Shown here piece after piece: positions 45,390-56,634 of a DNA stretch of 64,000 nt. How positions within the stretch are numbered: position 1 is the first letter of the stretch; each line of letters begins with the position of its first letter. Source of the stretch: Mytilisepta virgata. Taxonomy: Eukaryota; Mollusca; Bivalvia; Mytilida; Mytilidae. The notes under the pieces are model-generated. The model had not been told where the DNA came from. It ran no database searches and was given only the letters and a program-made list of their open reading frames with translations. The stretch lies in contig JAPWFG010000015.1 in the NCBI GenBank assembly GCA_028015205.1, positions 6,820,001 through 6,884,000 of the forward strand, given 5' to 3'. Position numbers and translations under genes: made by a program.

Positions 45390-47585
45390 CTACCTTATGA
45401 TAGCCAGTCACAAGCCTGGATAAATGCAGAGTGACCCACCGTGTGCTCTCTCACAGATCCAATCTTTGAATAACGACAATCGACCACCACTAGCAGCAGT
45501 AGCCCTAAAACTGAAATGAGCACGCGAGTAAGGTCCTGAGTAGCGATGAGCAGCAAAGAGCAAGATAAGAGCAGCGATGAGCAAGAGAAGAGCAGCGATG
45601 TCAAACAGCAACAAGCAACAGGAGCGAAATGAGCACGCGAGTAAGGTCCTGAGCAGCAAAGAGCAAGAGAAGAGCAGCGATGACGGACAGCAACAAGCAA
45701 CAGGAGCGAAATGAGCACGCGAGTAAGGTCCTGAGTAGCGATGAGCAGCAAAGAGCAAGAGAAGAGCAACACGGAGCCAGAGATGAGCAGCGATGAGCAG
45801 TGATGAGCAGCAATGAGCAAGAGAAGAGCAGCGATGGGCAGCCCGGAGCAAGAGATGAACAGCGATGACGAACAGCAACAAGAAACAGGAGCGAAATGAG
45901 CACGCGAGTAAGGTCCTGAGTAGCGATGAGCAGCAAAGAGCAAGAGAAGAGCAGCGATGAGCAGCAATGAGCAGCGATGAGCAGTGATGAGCAGCGATGA
46001 GCAGTGATGAGCAGCGATGAGCAAGAGATGAGCAGCAATGAGCAGCGATGAACAAGAGATGAGCAGCAATGATCAGCGATGAGCAAGAGATGAGCAGCAA
46101 TGAGCAGCGATGAGCAAGAGAAGAGCAGCGATGAGCAGCACAGAGCAAGAGAAGAGCAGCGAGGAGCGGGATGGAGCAAGAGAAGAGAAACGAAGTGCAT
46201 CATAGAAATGGACGCCGTTGTTAAGGCAGTTGCTAAGGACACCCCTCCATTGATCTATTGGTGACAGCATCACTTGGAGGTAGGGGAACATAATCCAATC
46301 CTACCGTTGGTCCTCACAGAAAACATCACCCACAGATGAAAAGAGCGGGATAAGGGGAGATAATCCAATAGTGTACTTCGTATACTCCCGGACTTCGACA
46401 TAACAGTGAGAGTATCAGACCCTAGAGACCGATGAAAGATCCAGAGACGACCGAGAAGTGCGGGAAAAGGATGGATCAAGAGATGAACAGCGATGACGAA
46501 CAGTGACAAGCAACAGGAGCGAAATGAGCACGCGAGTAAGGTCCTGAGTAGCGATGAGCAGCAAAGAGCATGGGTTGAGCAGCAATGAACAAGAGAAGAG
46601 CAGTGATGAGCAAGAGAAGAGCAGTGGTGAGCAGCACGGAGCAAGAGATGAGAAACGAAGTGCATCATAGAAATGGACCTCCGTTGCTAAGGCGGTTGTT
46701 AAGGACATCCCTCTACTGGTAACAGCATTACTTGGAGGCAAGGGGACATAATCCAATCCTACCTTTGGTCCTCACAGAAAACATCACCCACAGATGAAAA
46801 GAGCGGGATAAGGGGAGATAATCCAATAGTGTACTTCGTATACTCTCGGACTTCGACATAACAGTCAGGGTATCAGACCGATGAAAGATCCAGAGACGAC
46901 CGAGAAGTGCGGGAAAAGGGTGGATCAAGAGATGAACAGCGATGACGAACAGTGACAAGCAGCAGGAGCGAAATGAGCACGCGAGTAAGGTCCTGAGTAG
47001 CGATGAGCAGCAAAGAGCAAGAGATGAGCAGCAATGAGCAGCGATGAGCAGCACGGAGTAAGAGATGAGCAGCGATGAGCAAGAGATGAGCAGCAATGAG
47101 CAGCGATGAGCAAGAGATGAGCAGCGATGAGCAAGAGATGAGCAGCAATGAGCAGCGATGAGCAAGAGATGAGCAGCAATGATCAGCGATGAGCAAGAGA
47201 TGAGCAGCAATGAGCAGCGATGAGCAAGAGATGAGCAGCAATGAGCAGGGATGAGCAAGAGATGAGCAGTGATGAGCAGCGATGAGCAAGAGAAGAGCAG
47301 TGATGAGCAGCAATGAGCAAGAGAAGAGAAACTAAGTGAATGCCGTTGCTAAGGCGGTTGCTAAGGACATCCCTCCATTGATCTAATGGTGACAAGCATC
47401 ACTTGCAGGTAAGGGGACATAATCCAATCCTACCTTTGGTCCTCACAGAAAATACTGAAAAGAGCGGGATAAGGGGAGATAATCCAATAGTGTACTTCGT
47501 ATACTCTCGGACTTCGACATAACAGTGAGGGTATCAGACCGATGAAACATCCAGAGACGACCGAGAAGTGCGGGAAAAGGGAGAT
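45390..47585 (-). repeat. higher-order repeat with 31-bp minisatellite, right arm
   Basis: Inverse counterpart of 38,430-40,930, with the same opening blocks (near 46,200-46,460, 46,660-46,915 and 47,340-47,575) and closing 'gagcacgcgagtaaggtcctgag' blocks. Copy numbers of minisatellite units differ from the left arm, so the arms are not identical in length. Overlapping long minus-strand ORFs here are periodicity artefacts. Confidence 0.85.
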
Positions 47586-47589
47586 AGTT

Positions 47590-47918
47590 CACATGGCACA
47601 TCCTGGTCCGTGACTTACGTCACTTCCGTAAAGAAATGGCGCAAAAATCCATCACTTCCGGTTGCGCATGCGCGCAAATCACTTCCGGTCCCTGAACATG
47701 CGCAGACCACACATCCGGGTCCTAGCACATGACTTACGTCACTTCCGTCAACAAATGGCGCGAAAAACACGTCACTTCCGGTTGCGCATGTGTGACTTCC
47801 GGTTCCGGTCAACTTTCTGTGACGTCATTTCCGGTTCCGGTGACGTCACTTCCGGCTCCTCCACAGCTCCTCCTCTCCACCTCCTCAAATCCTAATTTGC
47901 CTGTGCCCATATACTACT
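47590..47918 (-). promoter_or_regulatory. motif-dense subterminal block, right arm
   Basis: Mirror of 37,964-38,420 with one fewer 120-bp unit. It has five ACTTCCGG (ETS-type, reverse), a GCGCATGCGC-type site, TGACGTCA sites and TTACGTCA half-type sites. The outermost 60 bp matches the left end closely (gctcctcctctccacctcct). Confidence 0.6.
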
Positions 47919-47924
47919 GGCCTA
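47919..47924. repeat. right target-site duplication GGCCTA
   Basis: Exact copy of the hexamer at 37,958-37,963, immediately outside the right terminus. Confidence 0.85.
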
Positions 47925-47994
47925 TTTCAACGTCGGGAATACGGGATGTAAATCTGTCTTATCTCTAATTATGTTTAAAATGATCAACTGATTA

Positions 47995-49604
47995 GGAAGC
48001 AACCATTTTATTTTTATGGGGGGGGGGGGGGGGGGACATGGAAGTAATCTTAAAGTCCTGCCTTTTTTTTTTAGCAAAATTTCTTTTTTTTACTGCCTGG
48101 TGTTGTCCTGCCTTTTTTCTGGGTTCATGCGGTCCTGTCTTTTTTTTTTAATCTCAGAAATGACTTCAGCAAAATAGTAAATGAACACCGATATAAATCC
48201 AATGCAATGCACGACCATAAAAATAAATTCCTACAATACTTTATATGATAACAATCTAAGATACCAATTTCAATTGCACTGTATATGTATTTTTGTGTAA
48301 TTAACAATCACCAGCAGTGCTCAGGGTCGAAATAGTTGAAAATCCAAAATAAACCAAAATCTATGAATATTTTGTTGTTTCATTGATAGCCTACATACAC
48401 CGAAACTGGTTCATTGGAGCTGTATTTTAAATAATAACACTTTTGGATGCACACTTCAGTTTCTAGAATATAAGACTATCATATTACAATCTCTGATACC
48501 AATCTGAATGCGTATTAAATAAAGAAAGGATAATGTTGGAAATTGTCTTAGACAAAAAATGACAAACATATTGTGTATAAATGATTACCAAAAAAGCAAG
48601 ATGCAAAAAAGATTTCTTCTGTAGTTTGGTGATGGGTTTGGGGAGACAACCTTCTTAATCTCAGGTCCTCTGTTGTGATATATATATCGAGCCCATTATA
48701 ATAATGCCAGCACTTGTTCGGTATGCACACACAACCACTGAAATGTGATCCATTGCGAAAAGTTATACAATATAAAGAGGATTTAATTTGATTGATTTTC
48801 AACTCAGCGGGTAGTCGTCCAAGTGGGCAAGTCACGATCAACCTCACAATACATTACTGGCGGGTTTATGTCTATCTGTTTTGTTGGTGACGAAGTTCGT
48901 ATTCCATCACATTCTGCTGAATTTTGAGTCTTCTGGCGACAACAGAAACGGTGGCGGTTATTTTTATACTACTTGTCGACACAGTCTTGAAAAGTGTCAT
49001 TATTCTCCCAACTCAAACACAATAGGTTGCATGTTTTGGCAGTAACTGGTACGCGACATTGGTCTATACAGTGTTGACAAAGCTGTTTATAGTTTACAAA
49101 AAATAATTCCTGTTCTGATTCATAACAGTCCCATCTAATAGTGTCTCTATTGAATTGTCTGAATTGTTTTAGCCAAACAACTTTACCCTGTCCATATTGT
49201 TTTCTGTTAAACAGATTGTGAATTGCAACTAGATTAGAAGCCCATGGATGTGACATTTGTAAACTAAGTTCCTCTGTGTATATATTACAGTCGCACTGTA
49301 ACGTACTATATTAGTTTTCCGTTCATTATGTACTAAAAGTATTCAGATTTTATAGATACTTATCCTAAAGAAACAACAATTAGGACCCAGCAATTAATGA
49401 ATGGTTGTTTTCAGTGTTTTATTTTGTTTTTTTTTTACTTTTTGTTTTGCCTTCTCTATTTTCATACTTGATGGTTTTCAATTAAAAAAAGATTTTTTGG
49501 TCGGTATGTATCCTGCCTTTGTTTCACTACATTTTTCATCCTGCCTTTTTTTCCTGAGGATATTTTGTCATCCCCCCCCCATAAAAATCAAATGGTTGCT
49601 CCCT
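47995..49604. mobile_element. 1.6-kb inverted-repeat element with poly-G ends
   Basis: The left end GGAAGCAACCATTTTATTTT is followed by TTATG and an 18-bp G run. The right end is its inverse (nine C, then ataaaaatcaaatggttgctccc). Both sides are flanked by TTA, as expected of PIF/Harbinger-type 3-bp duplications, though TTA is common in AT-rich DNA. Near both ends 'cctgcctttttt' phrases recur. No transposase motif was recognised inside. It lies 76 bp outside the AGTAGT element. Confidence 0.65.
48548..49256 (-). pseudogene. broken coding sequence in the poly-G-ended element
   Basis: Two minus-strand frames, 48,969-49,256 (95 codons, with CQHCIDQCR and CNLLCLSW) and 48,548-48,847 (99 codons), are separated by stops and a frame change. 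The second includes YCITFRNGSHFSGCVCI and KCWHYYNGL. The spacing of a HF dipeptide and a W-x-YYNG block recalls ubiquitin-peptidase-like domains in some transposon proteins. That link is weak. It is probably a decayed element gene. Confidence 0.35.
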
Positions 49605-49619
49605 TAAATAAATACAAAG

Positions 49620-51225
49620 TCGAACAATTTTTCACAGTAGACCGGGAAGTTACCAAATTATATATACATGTATAATTATCACACTGAGAAATTAAAATTT
49701 ATAATCAGAACAAGGCAACCTAGGATCACGATATATAACCCGGTCAATAAAAATTTAATTGTATTGAGACGATTTTGGACCAATTGGCAGTCCAAATTCT
49801 TCGGGATTCAGGATGAGCTCTTTTTTCCCCGGGATTTCGGGATTTGCTATTTTTTTCAACGGGAAGTCGGGATCAGAACCCGAAAAATATATTGCAATAT
49901 AATGACAAAATAATATTTCTACAGTTTATTATAAAAATTATATAGTACAAAATTTAATGATACAAGTTATATTCTTTATTTATAATTCAAAAATTGTAAA
50001 TATCTCATTGTAGTTTTTATAACACATCCTTTGCAAAGCTCACCAAGACTGTCTTCAATTGAATGCAGGACAACTCGGCACATTACAAACTCGGGATATG
50101 TCAATCTCGGCATAGTATAAACTTGGCCTATACAAATTCTGCCCAATGTAACTTACATGTATAAAGCGAAAGGTAACCCGATATTGATAGAAAATACCGC
50201 TTGATAGTAATATCCAAGTGAATTCCAAGAGAAAAATTTCCAGAAAATAGCCCCAAATTTTTTTTCAGAAAGGGGGGAGGGCGGGGGTTTGGTATCATAG
50301 GGGTACAATATCAGGTCCTGTCCACGAATACCTGTGCATGCTATATGGTAGTAGTATTTAAATTGTGCATATCTCATGGATAATCATTTAAATATGTGTG
50401 TGTTTGTGTATATATATATATATATGTGTGTGTTTGTGTATATATATATATTTGTTTTTCTGTTAATACGAATAAATATAATACAGGTAGGTAGCATTTC
50501 CTAATAGTTTATTTTTACCCCATGGTTTTTATTGCAGTTGATAAAAGAAATGTTTAAATTCATTTAATAGAACATTAAATACATGATAAATTGCATAATA
50601 CCTATATGGGAAACAATGATAATCTCATTGACAATTTATTATTATTATAAATTTCACTGCGGCGTGCAAGTAGATGATTATGGTCCATGGTGATATTATA
50701 CCTAATGATTCAAATTCTTCGAGTATTATATAACAATATGTAAAATTAAAATTAGAATTTGATATTAAAATTGAAATTTTATATTGAAATTAAAATTAAA
50801 ATCCCTGAAGAAACCAAAAAGTGAATTAAGTTTACAATCTTTCGTAAAAATGGCAATACATGTATATGCAAATATAAATAATTTTATTTGCACAAATTGT
50901 TAAATTATTTCATAAATTATATTCTCAGGTTGGGACATAGTGAATCTCTTTCTGTTGATAGGAAACTATAATTATTATTTGTTAGTTTAATACTGAGTCC
51001 AGTAGGAATAGAAAGTGTTGTCAATTCTAAACTCCAATGATGCGAGTGCTTAATCTGATTTGAATAATATGGATATCTGAAACTTGTTTTTGAGTTTATC
51101 AACATTAGGACCTCGCCTGATAGTTAAAAATGTTCCGAAGAACTAAAGATTTCAAGAATAAATAATGTTTCAGGTCTGAGTTGATTTTAATACATGGTAG
51201 GATATGCTTCAAAAAGATTTATTTA
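49620..51225. other. no recognisable gene; TG/TA microsatellite at 50,391-50,453
   Basis: AT-rich sequence. The only clear structure is a two-copy compound microsatellite 'gtgtgtgtttgtgtatatatata' near 50,391-50,453. A palindromic 'ttaaaattgaaatttt' cluster near 50,760 is simple sequence. Confidence 0.5.
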
Positions 51226-51227
51226 TT

Positions 51228-52852
51228 AAACAAGAGGCTCACCAGAGCCTGTATCGCTCACCTGGAGTCTGGCTTTCATTGGACAATTAATCAACTATTT
51301 GACCAAGTTTGTTGCAATTGGTTCAATTGTTCAGGGAAAATTTGTTGAAGATTTATTTTTCATAAGGTTTAATGTTAAAATATGTTCCCTGATGCTGGTA
51401 GTCCTGGCAGGAAGCTGATAAAATTGACCAGGAATAAGGGTGAACCTTAAATAAATGTAACAGAACCCGACCTCAAATTACACAAACCAATAACTCCTAT
51501 ATAGAATTTGGGATTCTCTTCAAAATTTCAGGGTAGGTAGATCTCAACATGGCAAACATTTTTCAATTTACATTTCACTTCTATCTCAAATAGTTTTGGA
51601 GATAAATGCAAAAATGTTAAAATTTTGAAAATTTGACAAAAAAAGGGCAATAACTCCTAAATGGGTTTTGGGATTTCCTTTAAAATTTCAAGGTATGTAG
51701 ATCTCAACATGGCAAACATTTTTCAAATTTATATATCACTTTTATCTCAAATAGTTTTGGGGATAAATGACGAAAAATGTTAAATTTTCAAAATTTGACA
51801 AAAAAGGGCAATAATTCTTAAATGGGTTTTAGCATTTCTTTCAAAATTTCAGGTTAGGTAGATCTTGTCATGCTGATCAATTTTACCCCATGTCAGATTT
51901 TTGATATCTGTAACGGTTTTTAAGTTATAAGCCAAAAACAACACATGCACCCCTATATTATATTTTTAGCTACGACAGCCATGTTTTATGTCAGATCAAA
52001 ATAAACTGAGGATCGTTTGTAGAGGACATGTCATAGATCATTCCTATTAAGTTTCAATCCAATCGGCCCAGCGGTTTCAGAGGAGAAGATTTTTGAATGA
52101 AAAAATTTTGAAAATTTGACAAAAAAAGGGCAACAACTCCTAATTGGGTTTTGAGATTTCCTTTAAAATTTCAGGGTAGGTGGATCTCAACATGGCAAAC
52201 ATTTTTCAAATTTACATTTCACTTCTATCTCAAATAGTTTTGGAGATAAATGACAAAAAATGTTAAAATTTTGAAAATTTGACGAAAAAAGGGCAATTAC
52301 TCCTAAATGGGTTTTGGAATTTCCTTCAAAATTTCAGGGTAGGTAGATCTTGTCATGCTGATAAATTTTACCACATGTCAGATTTTTCGATATCTGTAAC
52401 AGTTTTTGAGTTATAAGCAAAAAACAGCAATTTACGCCTATGTTCTATTTTTAGCAACAGTGGCGATGTTTTTCATCGGATCATTATAAAATGAGGATCG
52501 TTTGTGGAGGACATGTCATATATCATTCCTATGAAGCCTCGATCCAATCTGCCCAGCCGTTTCAGAGGAGAAGATTTTTGAAAATCAGCCAATCAGAAAC
52601 AAGAATTGCCTCTGGTGGCCATGTTTCTTGACCAATCAGAACTAAATGAGGAAACTGTGTTGAGGACCTTCCATACACCACTCATGCAAAGTTTGGTTGG
52701 AATTGGCCAAATGGTTTCTGAGGAGAAGATGTTTGAATGAAAAGTGTACGACGGACGGACGGACGGACGACGGACGACGGACGACGGACGACGGACGACG
52801 GACGAAAAGTGATGGCAAAACCTCACATGGCCTTTGGCCAGGTGAGCTAAAA
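51228..52852 (+). repeat. dispersed repeat, 'GAGCCTGTATCGCT' family, copy 2 (1.6 kb)
   Basis: Opens with 'gaggctcaccagagcctgta' and 'tcgctcacctgg' and ends with 'ggccaggtgagct', so the outer ends are weak inverses (TCACCTGG/CCAGGTGA). Inside, a block of about 130-180 bp ('ttgacaaaaaa.gggcaataactcctaaatgggtttt') recurs near 51,640, 51,800, 52,120 and 52,290. The 3' end has a (GGAC/GAC)n run at 52,748-52,805. A truncated relative lies at 3,545. Function and class are unknown. Confidence 0.7.
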
Positions 52853-53975
52853 ACAATATAGGAATTAAATTATAATAACAAACTATATACATGATATAAT
52901 TACAAAAGATAGTGGGCCGAGTTTGTAATATGCCGAGCATTGTGCCGTGATGTCTTGCTTCGCTTCTTAAACATAATCAATTACCTATTGAAATAATCCA
53001 TTCATATTTATTATACAACTGAACCCTTGTACAAAAATATGCTATGATATGCAATTATTTACTAACAATATCAAGAAGTTATTTTGTTACATATACCTCC
53101 TAATAAATATTTGTATTTCTTAGTAAGAATATATAATAAGCTTAATGCATGAAAATTGAACATTACATAAAAATAAATGAATGCTCAGGATGTACTGTAT
53201 TTTTTCCTATTTCACTAAAAAGACTAATAAAGATAAGTATACAAATATATAGATGTTTATTATATTTAGGTTGAACTGATTAGAATTCGGTGAATTGCTC
53301 ACAATGTTTTAATCTTTAATTTTTTGGTCACGTGCATACCTGATAAGGCTATTTTAGAGATGACAACAACCCGATACAAGTTTTTATTATTCAAATTCAA
53401 ATTCTTTATTGATTTAAATCCAACAAAGGATTGTGATCAGCAAAAAAAAAAAAAAAAAAAAACAAAACAGAATAACAAATGTAATTCTTTGATACCAATT
53501 TTGATGCACATGATGTGCACATTTCGTCGATTTACGACTGATCAGTTGTGCTCAAGGCCTAAAATGTTAGAAACCAAAACAATACAAAATGTTGAGGAGC
53601 AAATTCAAAATGACCAAAAGGGGTAAAGCCAATATGTTATAGCTATGCGGGAGGGAGATACTACATAGTTTTCAAAAATTTTACAATTTTGAAGGAGTAA
53701 ATTTTAAATATCAATTAAATAGAAATGACTTTGCTACATCATGCTGCAAAAAAAAATCCATTCTTCTTCACAAAAATTAAGAACAACAACATTTATAATC
53801 AGATATTTCCCTAAAATCACAAAACGCTTTTTTTACTTTTGTAATGAAGCAAAATGAAAATAACACAAATATTTGAAAATTAAGAGCATCAGTATAACTT
53901 GTACATAATTAATACCGAAAGTTACAAAAATAAAGGACATGTTGATTATACAAAGTAAATATAAATCTCTACATT

Positions 53976-54242
53976 GGGGCCTCGGTGGCAGAGTGGTTTA
54001 GGTAGTTTGTCATGACTACTAATGATCATTAGCCTGTCAACGCTGGGGTTGTGAGTTCGAATCTCACCTGTGGTGGGGTGTGTTCAACTCAGATCTTAAT
54101 TGACAAGGATTGCTAATTTTCCTACCGAAGGTCGGTGGTTCTCTGCGGGTACTCCGGCTTCCTCCACTAATAAAAACTGGCCACCGCGAAATAGTCAAAT
54201 GTGCTGAAAACGGCGTTAAACTCCAACTAAAGCAAACAAACA
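53976..54242 (+). mobile_element. tRNA-derived SINE, copy 1
   Basis: The head has GTGGCAGAGTGGTTTAGG (A-box, Ser/Leu-type tRNA) and GGTTGTGAGTTCGAATCTC (B-box). A body with 'ctgcgggtactccggcttcc' and 'aaaaactggcc' resembles the core shared by many aquatic-animal SINEs. The tail ends 'ggcgttaaactccaac' before an A/C-rich stretch. The pol III promoter boxes look intact. Confidence 0.8.
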
Positions 54243-54542
54243 ATCTCTATATTTTACAATATCTGACGAAAAAAGGTAATATTATAATGTAATTGGAACA
54301 CAAATGTTATATGAAGTAAAGCAATCCACCAAGAAATGTTATAAGCATATAAATCCTTTTGTTACCTGAATTATAAACCTCGAAATAAGATAATTTTATA
54401 AGCACATACAAACTTTAAATACTTGAATAATAAAGCTTAAAAAAAAGGATAGTTTCCAAATCATCTGAGAACTGAGAATTATACATACATGTATATAATA
54501 TAATAATTTCTTATATTGAAATACATATTCTACATTTCATAA

Positions 54543-54801
54543 AGGGGGCCGAGTGATCTAGGTAGTTCGTCATTACTACTAATGATCACTAGCCTGTCAA
54601 CACTGAGGTTGTGAGTTCGAATCTCACCTGTGGCGGGGTGTGTTTGACTCCGATCTAAACTGACAAGGATTGCCAATTTTCCAACAGAAGGTCGGTGGTT
54701 CTCTCCGGGTACTCCGGCTTCCTCCACCAATAAAAACTGGCCGCCGCGAAATAGCCAAATATGCTGAAAACGGCGTAAAACCCCAAGTAAACAAACAAAA
54801 C
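54543..54801 (+). mobile_element. tRNA-derived SINE, copy 2 (A-box damaged)
   Basis: Same family and orientation as copy 1, 300 bp downstream. The head lacks several bases through the A-box (gggggccgagtgatcta), while the B-box (ggttgtgagttcgaatctc), the core and the tail are preserved. It is probably unable to be transcribed efficiently. Confidence 0.8.
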
Positions 54802-54809
54802 ATTTCATA

Positions 54810-55770
54810 GAAATTAAAAGTACAACATTAATCTATGATATAGATTATTTCTCAAATTTTAAATCAACAACTCTATATATTATCATAAAACACACAAGAT
54901 TTGTCACATTAATGAATATCATAATAGAAAAGCTCTATTGAAGTTAAAATTAAATTATCAAGATCTTATTTCTAAATAAATAAATTTATAATAATTCAGT
55001 TTTATACATATATATGTAATTATTTCATAAATGTGTTTCTATTTCCAGAAGTACATTCTAAAAACTATTTGAAAAAAGCAAATAAACAATATCTAATATC
55101 AATTGTAGAAATAAGGAAAATGCAGACATTAAATATTTTGGCTGAAACAAGTATGTACATGTAGTATAAACCAAGTACAAAAAAGTTTCTCTGATTTTTA
55201 TCAGATTGTGATTTTTGTATTGAAATTTTTCAATTTACATATAAAAACAACTGGTTACAGAACAACTTATATAATTAATCAGTTTTATTTTCATTCATAA
55301 CAGAAAAGTAGAAAATATTCTATTTCTGGATATATCATAATCTTTTATTTTGACACTTTATATGATTGTTAATACTTGTTATTCTATATTAACATTGGTA
55401 TTACATACAAAATAACTGGTTACCAAAAAAAAACTTGCAATAAAAATTTTCATTTTCATTCATAAAAATAAAAGTAGTGACCATTGAATTACCACTCCAA
55501 TTGTTTCATCAAAACATTTCTGCAAAAATATCCTTTTTTTTTGTTTACCTGAATGTTACTCATTAATTTAAAATGCATTGTTTAATTGTTTAAAACTGCA
55601 TTATTCAAAGAACAGCTTACTCTCACAGGCTTTCAACTGGCGCTTATGTTCCTAATTTTCCTCCTTTTTTTTGGACATCCCTCATTTTCCTAATTTTTGA
55701 GTTCAAATCCTAAAATTGACTTACGTTTCTATCAAAATTCCTACTTTTTGCAAACATGATGTATTATTCC
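54810..55770. other. no recognisable gene
   Basis: AT-rich sequence between the SINE pair and the next tandem array, with nothing supported on either strand. Confidence 0.4.
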
Positions 55771-55839
55771 TTTCTTATAACATGTTTTTGTCCCTCGCCA
55801 CAACGCAACGCGGAGATATAGAAATGCCGGGCGTCGCCC

Positions 55840-56360
55840 ATCTCCATTGTAAGCACTCTCACGCCTTCATTTATTTACGGATCTTAATGAAAGTTATATG
55901 GAAGATGTGTTTTGATGGCAGCTTGATCAAGTTTGATTCAAGTGCAATAACATGATTTTTTGGGGAGTTCTATCTTTAACCGGTTTTCAGTTGTCAGTCA
56001 ACGAAATGGCCATACAGTGCATCAAATTTATTTCGGTATTTTGTGATACATTTTATTATTGCCCTTTTATCTTTGAAATTTTGTAAAAACTGCCTTGTTA
56101 GCATTCTCACGAATACATTTATCTGAAGACTTTGATGAAATTCAAATGGAAGACTTGATTCGATGGTATGTAGATCAAATTTGAGTGTGGTAACATGATT
56201 TTTGGCGGAGTTATATCCCTTTGAACTTTGACATTTTGCTAAAATTGCCTTGTTAGCATTCTCACGAATACATTTATTTGCAGATTTTGATGACATTTAT
56301 ATGGAAGACTTGTTTTGATGGTATCTAGATCAAGTTCAAATTCGAGTGCAGTAAGACATT
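55840..56360 (+). repeat. tandem repeat, about 160-250-bp unit, three copies
   Basis: Phrases 'agcactctcacg.cttcattta', 'gatgaaa.tt.atatggaaga.ttg.tttgatgg' and 'gatcaa.tttga.t..agtg.a' recur in order near 55,850, 56,100 and 56,255. Minus-strand ORFs inside echo the repeats. Confidence 0.7.
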
Positions 56361-56634
56361 ACTAAGTAAATATTGTGTTGGATCTATTTAGCTTTCTCCA
56401 CTAAAGGAATGCCATATCGCAGGGGACATTTGAACATGTTCTTTAATCGTAGTAAAATGTCATTAATGATCTATATTATTGTAAACCAATAGTAGTTTTA
56501 GTATCTTCAGATACCGATAAAGATCTACTAGAGATTGGTTGTAGTCATGAATGCATACAGTCAGAAATTTACTTGATGTCTTGATGACTATGACCCTGTT
56601 ATCTCTGCTAAAGATCTAATTATGGCATCGGTAA

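Larger units (their letters stand above)
37964..47918. mobile_element. 9.96-kb palindromic mobile element of the AGTAGT family
   Basis: Termini AGTAGTATATG and CATATACTACT are perfect inverses, bounded by a perfect 6-bp duplication. Almost the whole element is a giant inverted repeat. The left arm (37,964-43,597, minus a later Tc1 insertion) pairs with the right arm (44,336-47,918) around a 738-bp centre. From outside in, each arm carries a motif-dense GC-rich block, a higher-order minisatellite array, a T-rich spacer and two short ORFs (A and B) pointing away from the centre. AG...CT ends, long inverted repeats and 6-bp duplications are known of Polinton/Maverick elements, but no integrase, DNA polymerase or capsid-type gene is visible. 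It may be a non-autonomous derivative, a foldback transposon, or a new type. Two shorter relatives lie at 27,790-28,863. Confidence 0.82.

Noticed and set aside
45395..47313. Equivalent long minus-strand ORFs in the right arm
   Set aside because: Inverse copy of the same minisatellite artefact.
37964..47918. A complete Polinton/Maverick
   Set aside because: Ends and duplication length fit, but no protein-primed DNA polymerase, integrase, ATPase, protease or capsid-type gene is present.
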